NCBI RefSeq assembly: GCF_030732845.1
Contig: NZ_JASHKA010000010.1
Coordinates: forward strand, 62,001 to 126,000
DNA from: Roseibium sp. MMSF_3544
Lineage (GTDB): Bacteria; Pseudomonadota; Alphaproteobacteria; Rhizobiales; Stappiaceae
Reading direction: 5' to 3'
DNA: 64,000 nt
In this document: piece after piece, positions 51,509 to 60,805 of the stretch
How the letters are laid out: every line of letters begins with the position of its first letter
Numbering within the stretch: position 1 is the stretch's first letter
The notes under the pieces: generated by a model
The model's input: only the letters and a program-made list of their open reading frames with translations
Databases searched by the model: none
What the model was told of the DNA's origin: nothing
Position numbers and translations under genes: made by a program

Positions 51509-52849
51509 TTGCCCGCAATTGACAAAACCTACCGCTACGCACGCAGTTCTGAATATGTGACAACCGCTGCAGCTGATCAGCTTTGTCTTGTCAGCGACAG
51601 TGGTGCGGCACCTGACAGAGCCGAACGCTATCTCGAAGCACGCGCTCTCTTTCCAGATGTGACTGCCAAAGGATTAAGGGCAGTCTCCGAAACGGTGGGG
51701 GCGCGCTACTACGTCCCTCCTTCGATGCTGGCAAGGATCCTGCGCGAGGCTGATCCGGTTGCAACCGTCAGTCCAGGCGCGGTGCGGTTCGAGGGGTTCT
51801 CTGCCTGTTGCAGCGCTTACGCGCGGATGGACTTGAACGAAGGTGCGCTCGACGTCTCCTATCGCCGGAACGGGACCACAAATGTCGACTTCGGCCCGGA
51901 CCTGCGCGCAGCGCTCGCAAATGTCGGAAAAGACACGGAGTTGAGGCTCTCGATCGAGGAAGATGCGGTCGGTATCACCCGGAACAACAAGAAGATCGTC
52001 GAAAAGAAAGTCCCATTGCCGCTGCGCTGGATTAAGGGATTTGCCGAAGTTCAGGTTGTTCTGTCGCAGATGCGGCCAGCGTTTCGATTGCCACGTGTTG
52101 CGGCTCAGCGTTTTTTGCGGGCGTTGCCCCGCGGGAAAAACGATCAGGCTCAATGGCTCTCTTTGCGCAATGGCGCTGTGCATATGGCGGCACGCCAAAG
52201 TGAAAGTGCGATCCCGTTGTGCGGCAGCCACAGGCTGCGTGTTCTGGAGCCAATGATCAGCCGGTCTGAGGGATTGGAAGTTTTCGTTTCAGATTCGACC
52301 GGTGCAAGCGCATGGGCCCTCGATTTCGGTACTCAGCGTTTCTGGCTGGTTCTGAACGCCGAGCCTTGGCGCGGCTTCTCGGGAGACGGCGGTACTCTGT
52401 CGGGCATGGCAAAATCGGGTGGTGACGCTGTTTCAGCACTTCTGGCGCAACTCAATTGGCAGGACCAGATCGACGTCGGCTCCCTGACCGATGCGACAGG
52501 ATTGGACCGCCATGCCGTCGAACATGCCCTTGCGGAACTCGCGTCCAGAGGGCTGGTCGGCTTCGACCTCAGCCGGAACGGCTATTTCCACCGCGTCCTT
52601 CCGTTCGATCTGGCGCCGCTCGACACACTCAATCCGCGTCTGAAAGCAGCGAAAAAGCTGGTTGAGAACGGGGCGGTGACGCTGACAGCTTCGGGAGCGA
52701 AGGTCGCGAGTGAGGGCGCCGTTCACAGCGTAAGCCAAAGTGACGAGGGATGGCAGTGTACTTGTCCCTGGTTCGCCAGGAACGGTCGCCAGCGGGGCCC
52801 ATGCAAACACGTTCTGGCAGTTGAACTGCAACTGGAGACGCAGGAATGA
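51509..52849 (+). CDS. SWIM zinc-finger protein
   Basis: The 446-residue protein has a C-terminal SWIM finger: C417-x-C419 and C432-x-H434 (CTCPWFARNGRQRGPCKH). The rest has no known enzyme motif; a conserved-looking core contains GFSACCSAYARMDLNEGALDVSYRR. SWIM domains mediate DNA or protein contacts. The start is TTG 51509, because no ATG fits the N-terminus. Its stop overlaps the next gene's ATG (ATGA), so the two are translated together. Confidence 0.8.
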   Translation: MPAIDKTYRYARSSEYVTTAAADQLCLVSDSGAAPDRAERYLEARALFPDVTAKGLRAVSETVGARYYVPPSMLARILREADPVATVSPGAVRFEGFSACCSAYARMDLNEGALDVSYRRNGTTNVDFGPDLRAALANVGKDTELRLSIEEDAVGITRNNKKIVEKKVPLPLRWIKGFAEVQVVLSQMRPAFRLPRVAAQRFLRALPRGKNDQAQWLSLRNGAVHMAARQSESAIPLCGSHRLRVLEPMISRSEGLEVFVSDSTGASAWALDFGTQRFWLVLNAEPWRGFSGDGGTLSGMAKSGGDAVSALLAQLNWQDQIDVGSLTDATGLDRHAVEHALAELASRGLVGFDLSRNGYFHRVLPFDLAPLDTLNPRLKAAKKLVENGAVTLTASGAKVASEGAVHSVSQSDEGWQCTCPWFARNGRQRGPCKHVLAVELQLETQE

Positions 52850-55521
52850 ACGACGAAGAGTTTCTTTCGATCCTGACCAGGAACAAGGCGCGCGCCGCCC
52901 TTGATGCTCTGGCTGCGATCCCGGCCTCAGAGCGGCGCAAGCATGCGAAAGCGGTTGCCAAGCTCTACACTGACCACGTCCTGTTTGGCTTTCAGCATGA
53001 CAAAAGCAAAGGCAAAAAACCGCGCGATCCGGATGCCGTGGTCGTGGGGCTGTTCGCGACTGCGACTTTGTCGGAATTCAAAAAGCTCGGCTATGTTCCC
53101 ATACCGTCATCCGTTCCGATCGAAGACGTTTTCAATATCCTCGCTCTCGACTGGGCTCAGGGCCTTGTCGACTACGAGGTCGAGAACAACCCGCACGCAA
53201 TCGGAGCCGTGGCGCCGCTGTGGCAGAACGGACTGGCAAGCCGGCCGGAGAGCGATGCGATTATTCTCGGATATTACGGTCTCTGGCACGAACGCTGGGG
53301 CATCGACGAAGAGGTCCTTCTGTCCCGGGACGTGTGGCGTTTTTTCGAGGTTGAAGGCAGTGGTGAATTCAGTCTGGCCAACCACGACAAGTTCGCCAAG
53401 CAGGGCATGACTACCTGGTCCGCCCGACTGATCAACTATGCAGCGGAAGGGAGGCTCGACCGGCAGAGACTGCTCGACGCGTCCCTCGATGCGCTGGATC
53501 GGGATTTCGGGCAGTACCGGGCCGGCTGGTATTCCCGCTTCCATTCGGCACTTGAACCGACCGAGGCGGAGATCGCCGCGCGCGCTGAACGCTACATATC
53601 GCTGTTGTCGTCTTCAGTGCCACCGACCGTTTCGTTTGCGTTGAAATATGTGCAGGCGCTGGAAAAGGTGTCTGCTCTTGAGCCAGCTCATTTACTGTCA
53701 AATCTGGAACCCGTTCTGCAGGCTCGCGCGAAGGGGCCTGCGCTTGCCGCATTGAAGCTTGTCGAGAAGGCGGCAAAGCGCGACGCATCGATCAGCTCCG
53801 AGGCAGCACACGCGGCGTCGCTCGCTCTGGTCTCTGAAGATCCGGGCGTGCAGGGAAAGGCGCTGGATCTCATTGAAAAGCTGGATCAGGGCGCGCGGGA
53901 GGATGTCCGTGCAGTCTTGTCCGACTACGTCGATTTGGTCGCCCCATCAGTTCGGACCCGGATCGCGACCATGGTGGGAACCACAACGCAGCAGGTCGTG
54001 GCCGAAGACGTCCTTGTGCCGGATGCACCAGCGGTGCCGCCAATCCTGCCGGTCAACAGCGCACAGGAAGCTTTTGCCCTGTTCCTGAAGGTTCTTGAGG
54101 CGCCTCGCGACCCGTTCGAAGTCGAGCGAGCCGTTGACGGCATCTCGCGGTTTGGAGTGGAGTTGCGGAAGGACGAGACGGTCCTGTCGCCACTTAAGAA
54201 ACGCGCCAGACAAGTCTGGAAGAAACCGGGTGATACAGAAATCCGCGCCGTTCTTGCGCTCACCGGTCTTGCGCTGAGCGAGGGCACGGCAATGGAGTTG
54301 CTGCGGCGCGAGGAAGACAATGGCGACTACCGCCGGCAGACCGAAGACACCAGGGTCCAAAGTCTGCACCTTGCCCGGAACGCGGAAATGACAGACCGCG
54401 TTCTGGCCGGCAGTTCTCTTCCGCTGCTCTCGTTGCCGAGCGACAGCTCCGGGACGGTCAGTGCCAGCCAGCTCTTGGCAAGACTGGCGGAATACCATCG
54501 TGCTGGTGAAACCCCCGGCATCGCCGATCTGTCGCTGGCGCTCATGCGCCTTGGCGGCGAGGACCGGAGCACCCTTGAAGACTTGCCGCGTACTTCCGAA
54601 GCAGAGCGGGCGGTTGCCTATGCGATGGGGCAGGATGTGGATGTGGGCCCGACCCCGGAATTGTGGGCGGCGGCGTGGTGCGCGAGACGGCCCATCGCAG
54701 AAGACAAGCGCGTTGTGTCGCTCTTCGAGAAGCCTCTGCCGGACTGCGGCATAGCTGCGAAAATGAAATTGAATGTCATTCGGAAAGAGAGCCCGGGTGG
54801 CGACTATTTCTGGGTCAAGATCGAGGTGCCTATCACACCGGAGCTGAGCGAAGAGAGTAACATGCGCCGCTCGGCGCCTGTCCAATCTGGCGCTAACCGA
54901 TCCTACCCGCTTCTTGATTGCGGACACTCGTTTGCAGATGTCGCCTGGGCGTCACTCGTGCGCCCGGCTGCGCCGGATCTGTTCTTCCGGCAAGCGATGC
55001 TTCATCAGGATGTCTGGCAAAAACTGACGGACAATCATACGCGTGCTTACCTGGAGCCGTTTTTCCGGCCGGGGCCTGATGTCGGCCCGCTCGGAGCCGG
55101 GGTGCTTGCTTACTACATGGCTGTCGAGGACAAGTCGGTAACCTCCCTTGCGGGAGAGGCTGCTGTGAGCCTTCTTTCAGAGGGACGGTTGGCAACCACG
55201 CTGTTTGCAGAAGCGGTCAAGACGTTCATGCTGTCCGGTGCGTTGCCGACGACGCGATGGACAAAAGGGTTCGCCGCCATGGCACAGGCAGGTGCCTCCG
55301 CTCACGTTCGTGAAGCGATCGCTTTCATCCTGGATTTTCCGGCTGAGCAGTGCCCGCGGGATATGGGTGGCATGCTGGAGCTGTTCTACGAGTTGCATGT
55401 TGCGGCGGGGACGGCACCCGACCGGCCGGAGACAGTCGCATGTCTGAAATCCATTCCAGGCGGCGGAAAGGTGTCGAAGTTTTCAAGCAAACTGCTGTCT
55501 CTCGCAAAACAGGCAGCGTGA
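52846..55521 (+). CDS. Large helical-repeat protein (DUF6493-like)
   Basis: The 891-residue protein is mostly helical with HEAT/ARM-like spacing (for example ALAALKLVEKAAKRDASISSEAAHAASLALVSEDPG). A distinct C-terminal part contains YPLLDCGHSFADVAWASLVRPAAPDLFFRQAMLHQ. Its size and its SWIM-gene partner point to the DUF6493-type family; that assignment is from context and is not certain. No ATPase or protease motif is visible. It is the last gene of the unit. Confidence 0.65.
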   Translation: MNDEEFLSILTRNKARAALDALAAIPASERRKHAKAVAKLYTDHVLFGFQHDKSKGKKPRDPDAVVVGLFATATLSEFKKLGYVPIPSSVPIEDVFNILALDWAQGLVDYEVENNPHAIGAVAPLWQNGLASRPESDAIILGYYGLWHERWGIDEEVLLSRDVWRFFEVEGSGEFSLANHDKFAKQGMTTWSARLINYAAEGRLDRQRLLDASLDALDRDFGQYRAGWYSRFHSALEPTEAEIAARAERYISLLSSSVPPTVSFALKYVQALEKVSALEPAHLLSNLEPVLQARAKGPALAALKLVEKAAKRDASISSEAAHAASLALVSEDPGVQGKALDLIEKLDQGAREDVRAVLSDYVDLVAPSVRTRIATMVGTTTQQVVAEDVLVPDAPAVPPILPVNSAQEAFALFLKVLEAPRDPFEVERAVDGISRFGVELRKDETVLSPLKKRARQVWKKPGDTEIRAVLALTGLALSEGTAMELLRREEDNGDYRRQTEDTRVQSLHLARNAEMTDRVLAGSSLPLLSLPSDSSGTVSASQLLARLAEYHRAGETPGIADLSLALMRLGGEDRSTLEDLPRTSEAERAVAYAMGQDVDVGPTPELWAAAWCARRPIAEDKRVVSLFEKPLPDCGIAAKMKLNVIRKESPGGDYFWVKIEVPITPELSEESNMRRSAPVQSGANRSYPLLDCGHSFADVAWASLVRPAAPDLFFRQAMLHQDVWQKLTDNHTRAYLEPFFRPGPDVGPLGAGVLAYYMAVEDKSVTSLAGEAAVSLLSEGRLATTLFAEAVKTFMLSGALPTTRWTKGFAAMAQAGASAHVREAIAFILDFPAEQCPRDMGGMLELFYELHVAAGTAPDRPETVACLKSIPGGGKVSKFSSKLLSLAKQAA

Positions 55522-55555
55522 GGCTCTTGGGTACGGACCCCAGGGTCAGATTCGC

Positions 55556-56122
55556 TCAAGATCTGCTATCTGCGTTTTCGGGTTCGAGAGCTGTCTGGCC
55601 CAAGCGCGTGAGCAGCGTGCACAAAGCTTCCGGGGTTTTGTCTGCCAGGGCCTCCAATTGAAAGTTTTTCCTCATCAAGGAAACGCCGAAAAGGATCGCC
55701 AGGAGCAGCGCGGCCCGTTCCTGCGCTTGCGCACCCCCCAGCTTTTCAGCAAGCGGATCGGCAAGCTTTTGTTGCACCATGCCGCGGATCATGTCGCCCA
55801 TTTCGGGATCAATGACATTTGCCAGGAGCATGGTGAAAACATTTGCAGCGTCCCTTTCCGGATCAAAGGGGTGCGCAAAACTTTCTGCGGCCTTTTGAAG
55901 GAGATCTTCCGGTGCTGCCATCAGCGGCTCCCAGGTCGGGATTTCGGCCAGCGTCGCCTCGAACAGACCCTGCTTGCCTCCGAAATAGCGTGATACCAGC
56001 GCCGCATCTACACCGGCGGCACCGGTGATGTCGCGGACAGAGACATTCGAATAGCCGCGCGTCCAGAACAGGTCCCTGGCCGTGTGAATGAGTTTTTCTT
56101 TTGTTGAGACTGACTTGCCCAT
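55556..56122 (-). CDS. TetR/AcrR-family transcriptional regulator
   Basis: The 188-residue protein has an N-terminal HTH (STKEKLIHTARDLFWTRGYSNVSVRDITGAAGVDAALVSRYFGGKQGLFEATL) and a helical ligand domain. The divergent SDR gene and a twin operator between them suggest autoregulation plus control of the SDR. The ligand is unknown. ATG 56122 is followed by MGKSVSTK. Confidence 0.9.
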   Translation of the reverse strand: MGKSVSTKEKLIHTARDLFWTRGYSNVSVRDITGAAGVDAALVSRYFGGKQGLFEATLAEIPTWEPLMAAPEDLLQKAAESFAHPFDPERDAANVFTMLLANVIDPEMGDMIRGMVQQKLADPLAEKLGGAQAQERAALLLAILFGVSLMRKNFQLEALADKTPEALCTLLTRLGQTALEPENADSRS

Positions 56123-56152
56123 GCCCTCCGACTAGACGCTTGGGAGAAATTT

Positions 56153-56212
56153 GTCAACGACTGTTGACTTTGTGATCAGGCGACACTATCTCCCAAGTCA
56201 ACAGTCGTTGAC
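56153..56212. promoter_or_regulatory. Twin TetR operator: two inverted copies of an 18-bp site, 42 bp apart
   Basis: GTCAACGACTGTTGACTT (56153-56170) and its exact reverse complement AAGTCAACAGTCGTTGAC (56195-56212) flank a 24-base spacer. Each arm is itself a near-palindrome (GTCAAC-GACT-GTTGAC), so each can bind a dimer. Centre-to-centre distance is 42 bp, four helical turns. One copy is nearer each divergent start. Confidence 0.75.
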
Positions 56213-56229
56213 TTTTTCAGGAGAAAAAC

Positions 56230-57006
56230 ATGCCAAACACAGCGCTTATTACCGGAGCGTCCTCCGGTATCGGAATGGAGTTCGCTCGCTATCATGCCAA
56301 AAAAGGTGGCGATCTTGTTGTCGTCGCCCGGCGGCAAGAGCCGCTTGAGGCGCTCAAGGCAGAGTTGGAAAATGCCCACGGTGTCAGTGTTTTGGTGATC
56401 GCCCAGGACATCGGGTCTCCCGAAGAAGCCACGAAACTGTTCAACACCGTAAAAGCGCAAAACATCGACGTCGACATCTTGATCAACAATGCGGGTTTTG
56501 GCGGGCACGGCAGCTTTCTGGGGCGCGACCTTGCGAAGGATCAGGCGATGATTGATCTGAACATCTCTGCGCTCGTGACGCTCAGTCACCTGTTCGGAAA
56601 TGACATGAAGGCCAGAAATGGCGGCAAGATGCTGCAGGTTTCCTCGACAGCCAGCTTCATGCCAGGCCCCTACCAGGCCGTCTATTTTGCGACAAAAGCT
56701 TTCGTTACCTCGTTCAGCCAAGCCATCGACCAGGAAATGCGCAAGTATGGCATCACGTCAACGGCGCTATGCCCCGGGCTGGTCAACACGGAGTTTGTGG
56801 CGACCGCAGATCTTGCCGGCACAGGCCTTGCGAACCAAAAGGGCGCAACACCGGCATCCGTTGCGAAGTGCGGCTATGATGCGATGATGAAAGGCGAGTT
56901 GATTGCCATCAACGATCCAAAGCTTTCAATGATGCTGAACTGGCTCACGCCATTGATGCCACGCCGCCAGGTGCTGAAGATGGTCGCGAACATGCAGGCC
57001 AAGTAG
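56230..57006 (+). CDS. SDR-family oxidoreductase
   Basis: The 258-residue short-chain dehydrogenase has TGASSGIG near the N-terminus, VVARRQ (Arg after strand 2, favouring NADPH), NNAG, catalytic Ser in VSSTAS and Tyr-Lys in YFATK. It resembles the DltE-like or 3-oxoacyl-reductase-like group. It is controlled by the divergent TetR with twin operators. The substrate is unknown. Confidence 0.88.
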   Translation: MPNTALITGASSGIGMEFARYHAKKGGDLVVVARRQEPLEALKAELENAHGVSVLVIAQDIGSPEEATKLFNTVKAQNIDVDILINNAGFGGHGSFLGRDLAKDQAMIDLNISALVTLSHLFGNDMKARNGGKMLQVSSTASFMPGPYQAVYFATKAFVTSFSQAIDQEMRKYGITSTALCPGLVNTEFVATADLAGTGLANQKGATPASVAKCGYDAMMKGELIAINDPKLSMMLNWLTPLMPRRQVLKMVANMQAK

Positions 57007-57057
57007 GTTTCGCGGGAGGTCTCGAAATCGCTGTGACCTGTGTGCCGGTGCCCTTTA

Positions 57058-58641
57058 CTAATTTACCGGGGCACCAAAAACCGCACCGGCATTTGCAACA
57101 GACTTCAGTTTGGCCGGCGGAGGGGTTTTCCACTCGACGCTTTCGGTTGGATTGCCCTTTGCGTCGGTGAGATAAAGCGGTTCGAAATCCGCAGCGAACT
57201 TTGCGTCCAGACGATGTGACGGGCGATATGAAACCCCGAGTGGATCGCTCATGGCGCAAAAGGTCCGTTTCGGCTCCTGCCAAGTGTGCCACATCTGGCG
57301 AAGACTGCCGATGCGCATCCCGCCGCAGAAGCGCACCAGGGGACCGATCATGCTGATCGTCGTCTGGAGGCGATCGACGGAAGCCCTTTGAGACCAGGCA
57401 TGTCTTATCGCATGGCGCGCGAGTGCGGTCTTGCGGCCGCGGAACTGGAGCAGGTCGGCCAGAAAGGGAACGACACGCTCCAGAGGTTCCTTCGGCCACT
57501 CGACCAGCTTCTGCCCGTCAAGATCGCTCAGGCGGAGATTTGGCATTAGCCGGCCCGCCCGCGCCGTTTCCTCAAAGTGCGGCGTGCCCGGGATTGGAAT
57601 GGTCAGGGACAGGAGGGCAGGGAGCGGTGTTTCGATACTGTCGAGCACGGCGTCGATCTGCGTATCGACCTCATCGACGGTCTGCCGGCCGAAATCGAGC
57701 ATCATGCCATAGTCGAAAAGCACACCGTGTTCTGCGCACAAGCGCGCCAGAGACCGAGGGTCCGAAGACAGGCTGTGACGCTTGTTGTAGTTTCTGAGAA
57801 CCTCGGGATCGAGAGACTCAACGCCGGAAAAGAGTGCCTTGCATCCATTTGCGGCGACCATGGCGAGGTTGTCCGGGTTCTTGAAGAAGTCCCCGGTCAC
57901 CAGTGCGCCCCAACCGCGATAGTCGCCGCGGCGCCAGCGCTCACCGAGCAGTCTGACCCTTCGCTCAAAGTCTCCACGGTTGTTGCCGTAAAAATTGTTG
58001 TCGAGAACCATGAGCATGGACCGACGGCCGGTGGCATCCAACTGACTTGAAATCTCTTGGGTGGAGTAGGGCTGATACGCTCTTCCTTCTCCCGTCAACG
58101 AACAAAATGAGCAATTGAAGTTGCAGTTCTTTGTGGTCTCGACAAAGCCAAGGCCAAACGACCATCCCGCGAGATCAAATCGCGGCGCGGGGTCTTCGGC
58201 TCGCAAATCGGCTCCGAGGACATCGTCAATCAGGTCATCGAGCGATTCAACGTCGCCCGCGCAGACATGGTCAAACACGTCGGCACAGGCTCTTGGGAAG
58301 GCCCGGGCGATCGGTCCGCCGATGGCCACACAGACTTTGGGGTTTGCATTCCGGAAGTAAGCGGAGAGTTGCCTTGCTCTGTCAAAGGCAGCTGTCAGGC
58401 CTGTAAAGACCACGAGGTCGGGCCAGCCGAAATGCCGGGGTGCCAGCATGGCGCCATGATAGACCTCGTCATAGACACGCACATCGGCGCGTGCGGACGA
58501 AAACCTGCCGGCGAGATAGTAGGGGGCCATGGCCCGAGGGATGAAAAGACGCATGGGTGCCGCAGATCGCCAGGGATCGACATACGCGTTTACGATCAGA
58601 ATTTTCGGGCGACGTTTTGTTTTCACGTTCGTGTTTTTCAA
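57058..58641 (-). CDS. Radical SAM protein
   Basis: The 527-residue enzyme has an N-terminal Rossmann-like domain similar in place to a B12-binding domain, though no DxHxxG motif is seen. A radical SAM core follows with C173-x3-C177-x2-C180 (CNFNCSFCS), then GVESLDPEVLRNYNKRH and a long C-terminal extension. It would generate a 5'-deoxyadenosyl radical; the reaction is unknown. It lies 18 bases downstream of the PAS-CPBP gene on the same strand, so the two form an operon. Confidence 0.85.
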   Translation of the reverse strand: MKNTNVKTKRRPKILIVNAYVDPWRSAAPMRLFIPRAMAPYYLAGRFSSARADVRVYDEVYHGAMLAPRHFGWPDLVVFTGLTAAFDRARQLSAYFRNANPKVCVAIGGPIARAFPRACADVFDHVCAGDVESLDDLIDDVLGADLRAEDPAPRFDLAGWSFGLGFVETTKNCNFNCSFCSLTGEGRAYQPYSTQEISSQLDATGRRSMLMVLDNNFYGNNRGDFERRVRLLGERWRRGDYRGWGALVTGDFFKNPDNLAMVAANGCKALFSGVESLDPEVLRNYNKRHSLSSDPRSLARLCAEHGVLFDYGMMLDFGRQTVDEVDTQIDAVLDSIETPLPALLSLTIPIPGTPHFEETARAGRLMPNLRLSDLDGQKLVEWPKEPLERVVPFLADLLQFRGRKTALARHAIRHAWSQRASVDRLQTTISMIGPLVRFCGGMRIGSLRQMWHTWQEPKRTFCAMSDPLGVSYRPSHRLDAKFAADFEPLYLTDAKGNPTESVEWKTPPPAKLKSVANAGAVFGAPVN

Positions 58642-58659
58642 TTCCGCCTTATCGCATTG

Positions 58660-59829
58660 TCACACTTGATCCAGTCCCGCAAAAACGCCGAGGACGAAGA
58701 TCGCGTAGACCCCTATGATCGCATGGGAGATGATGGGCGTCACGACGCTGCCCGAGCGCATGAACAGCCATCCCCACAAAAGTGAGGGTGCGATTACCGC
58801 AAGCGATACGACCGGATTGAGATGTGCGTGCAGGACAGCAAAAAGCAGCGTTGAGACCAGGTTGGCGATCCATCCGGCAGGCCCGATGACGCCTGTCAGA
58901 AAACTCTGCAACGGGGCCTGTATGGCGCACCGCATCGCAAACTGCTGAACGAGCACAGAAAAAAGGTAGATGGACAGGGCAGTCGCAAAGAGCCCTGGAG
59001 ATCGGACCTGCGTTCCATCGTCCAGAACCAGAAAAGAAAACAGCGCGCTTGTCTGGCTATCAGCGCCCGTTGCGGAGAGGAACAAGTACTTTCCGACCGT
59101 CATTGCGGCGCAGAACCCGAGCGACCACAAGATACTCTCGATGACATAACGCGGCTTGGGGCGGAGATTCAGCTTGAAGGCGGTCGAATGTGGCGCAGCC
59201 CAGCGGTTTATGTAGTAGGCGATTATCACAAGCGTCAACAACGCGATAACCGGACCGAGATCGTAGAACTGCGCGCGTGCCAGCTTCTGGATCGGCTCCA
59301 GAACCAGTGTGAAAAGACTGAAGATCGTCAGAATCGCGACGATGAAGCGCCCGGTCGCCGCGCGTTCCTTTTCGCGTTCAGCCGTCTTTGTCAGCAATTC
59401 AACCCGTTCGCTTTCGTCTGACAGCATAACCAGCACGCCGACGCGCTCGTCCGAGTCGCGCCGGTGCAACAAAACGGTACGAACGTTGAGGTGAAGAACG
59501 GTGTTTTCACGCTTCAGGCTGATTGCGGCAATGTGTTCCAGCTCAGGTTGGCGGACCGCCTCCAGGACACAGTCGGTGAAGTCATCAAGGTCCTGCAACG
59601 GGAGAAAGACTTCGGCGACGGTCTTCCCAACAATCTCTCCCGCGCTCAATCCGAAAATCTTCTCAGCGCGCGGGTTGCAAGATGTCAGGATGCCTTGCGG
59701 GTCGATCGTAATGATGCCGTCGGTGGAAGACGCAACGATGTCGTCCGTCATTGCAACGGGAAGCTTGGGCAAGGGCTTTGTGTTGCTCAACGTGAATGCC
59801 AGTCGCGACTGCGGGAGTATCGCCGCCAA
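58660..59829 (-). CDS. PAS sensor fused to a CPBP-family membrane protease domain
   Basis: The 389-residue protein has an N-terminal PAS domain (residues 28-135: STDGIITIDPQGILTSCNPRAEKIFGLSAGEIVGK) and about six membrane helices in a CPBP/ABI domain. The CPBP motifs are altered. The EE pair is Q295-Q296 (QQFAMR), FxxxH is kept (F330-H334), and the third His (H369) lacks the usual Asn/Asp. Loss of both Glu suggests an inactive or changed protease. TTG 59829 is the listed start; ATG 59751 is an alternative. Confidence 0.75.
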   Translation of the reverse strand: MAAILPQSRLAFTLSNTKPLPKLPVAMTDDIVASSTDGIITIDPQGILTSCNPRAEKIFGLSAGEIVGKTVAEVFLPLQDLDDFTDCVLEAVRQPELEHIAAISLKRENTVLHLNVRTVLLHRRDSDERVGVLVMLSDESERVELLTKTAEREKERAATGRFIVAILTIFSLFTLVLEPIQKLARAQFYDLGPVIALLTLVIIAYYINRWAAPHSTAFKLNLRPKPRYVIESILWSLGFCAAMTVGKYLFLSATGADSQTSALFSFLVLDDGTQVRSPGLFATALSIYLFSVLVQQFAMRCAIQAPLQSFLTGVIGPAGWIANLVSTLLFAVLHAHLNPVVSLAVIAPSLLWGWLFMRSGSVVTPIISHAIIGVYAIFVLGVFAGLDQV

Positions 59830-59934
59830 GCCGAGACTGTCTCTCCTGACAAATGATCGAATCGCCGGGGAATCACGCTAGTACACGGCCCGTGCCGCGT
59901 CCAGCATACGGGCTCTTTTGAAGGGGGCTGCGTC

Positions 59935-60735
59935 CTAAACCGCTGCTTCAGCCTGTTTCAAGAGCCGGAGGAGCTGTCTGTGGGCATATTCGTTGCCGAC
60001 AAGCACGTCACCTGTTTCCAGCATCTTGTTCTTGCCCTGCAGATCGCTGACGAAGCCGCCCGCTTCGCGAACCATCAAAATACCGGCCGCAATGTCCCAG
60101 GAGTTCAGATTGTGCTCCCAGAATGCGTCCAGACGGCCCGAGGCAACCCAGGCAAGATCGAGCGCCGCAGCACCTGCACGGCGGACACCGGAGACTTCCG
60201 GCATGACATACCGAAGCTCGCGCAGGGCGCGGCCGTGATCACCATGACCGATAAAGGGCATGCCGGTACCGATCAGCATTTCCGGCAATTCTGTTCGGCC
60301 GGCAACCCGCAGACGGCGGTCGTTCAAAAAAGCACCCCGGCCGCGTTCGGCGGTGTAGAGCTCGTCCATAACCGGGTTGAAAATCACGCCGGCAACGATT
60401 TCACCGGCACGCTCAAGCGCAATCGAAGTTGCGAAGATCGGAATGCCGTGCAGAAAATTGGTGGTTCCGTCGAGCGGGTCGATGTGCCAGCGGTGCTGGC
60501 CGTCGGTGCCATCGACGACGCCGCTTTCCTCCATGACCAGCCCGTAGGTCGGGCGGGCCTTGGTGAGTTCACCGCGCAGGATCTCCTCTGCACGACGGTC
60601 GGCAGCCGAGACGAAGTCTCCTGGGCCCTTGCGCGAGACCTGGAGATTTTCCACTTCACCGAAATCACGGACAAGACTGCGTCCTGCCTTGATCACGGCC
60701 TGAACCATCACGTTGAGGAGTGCTGTGCGCGCCAT
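59935..60735 (-). CDS. suhB: Inositol-1-monophosphatase family protein (SuhB-like)
   Basis: The 266-residue Mg-dependent phosphatase has the metal motif WHIDPLDGTTNFLHG and late LNSWDIAAGILMVREAGG with the catalytic and metal residues (WDIAAG). It hydrolyses inositol-1-phosphate or a related phosphate in the cytosol and in many bacteria also modulates rRNA transcription. It lies just downstream of efp, a common order in Hyphomicrobiales. Confidence 0.9.
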   Translation of the reverse strand: MARTALLNVMVQAVIKAGRSLVRDFGEVENLQVSRKGPGDFVSAADRRAEEILRGELTKARPTYGLVMEESGVVDGTDGQHRWHIDPLDGTTNFLHGIPIFATSIALERAGEIVAGVIFNPVMDELYTAERGRGAFLNDRRLRVAGRTELPEMLIGTGMPFIGHGDHGRALRELRYVMPEVSGVRRAGAAALDLAWVASGRLDAFWEHNLNSWDIAAGILMVREAGGFVSDLQGKNKMLETGDVLVGNEYAHRQLLRLLKQAEAAV

Positions 60736-60805
60736 AGATTGTCACTTGTTGTTGGGCGGCGCCCGGCCGGACCGGACGCACCATGTCACTTGGTAGGGCC
60801 TGAAA

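Noticed and set aside
47858..55521. Zorya-like phage-defence locus
   Set aside because: An ExbB-like and an OmpA-like gene are followed by unknown genes, as in Zorya. However, the ExbB part is far shorter than ZorA, the coiled coil is in the other partner, and no ZorC/ZorD-type gene or helicase is present.
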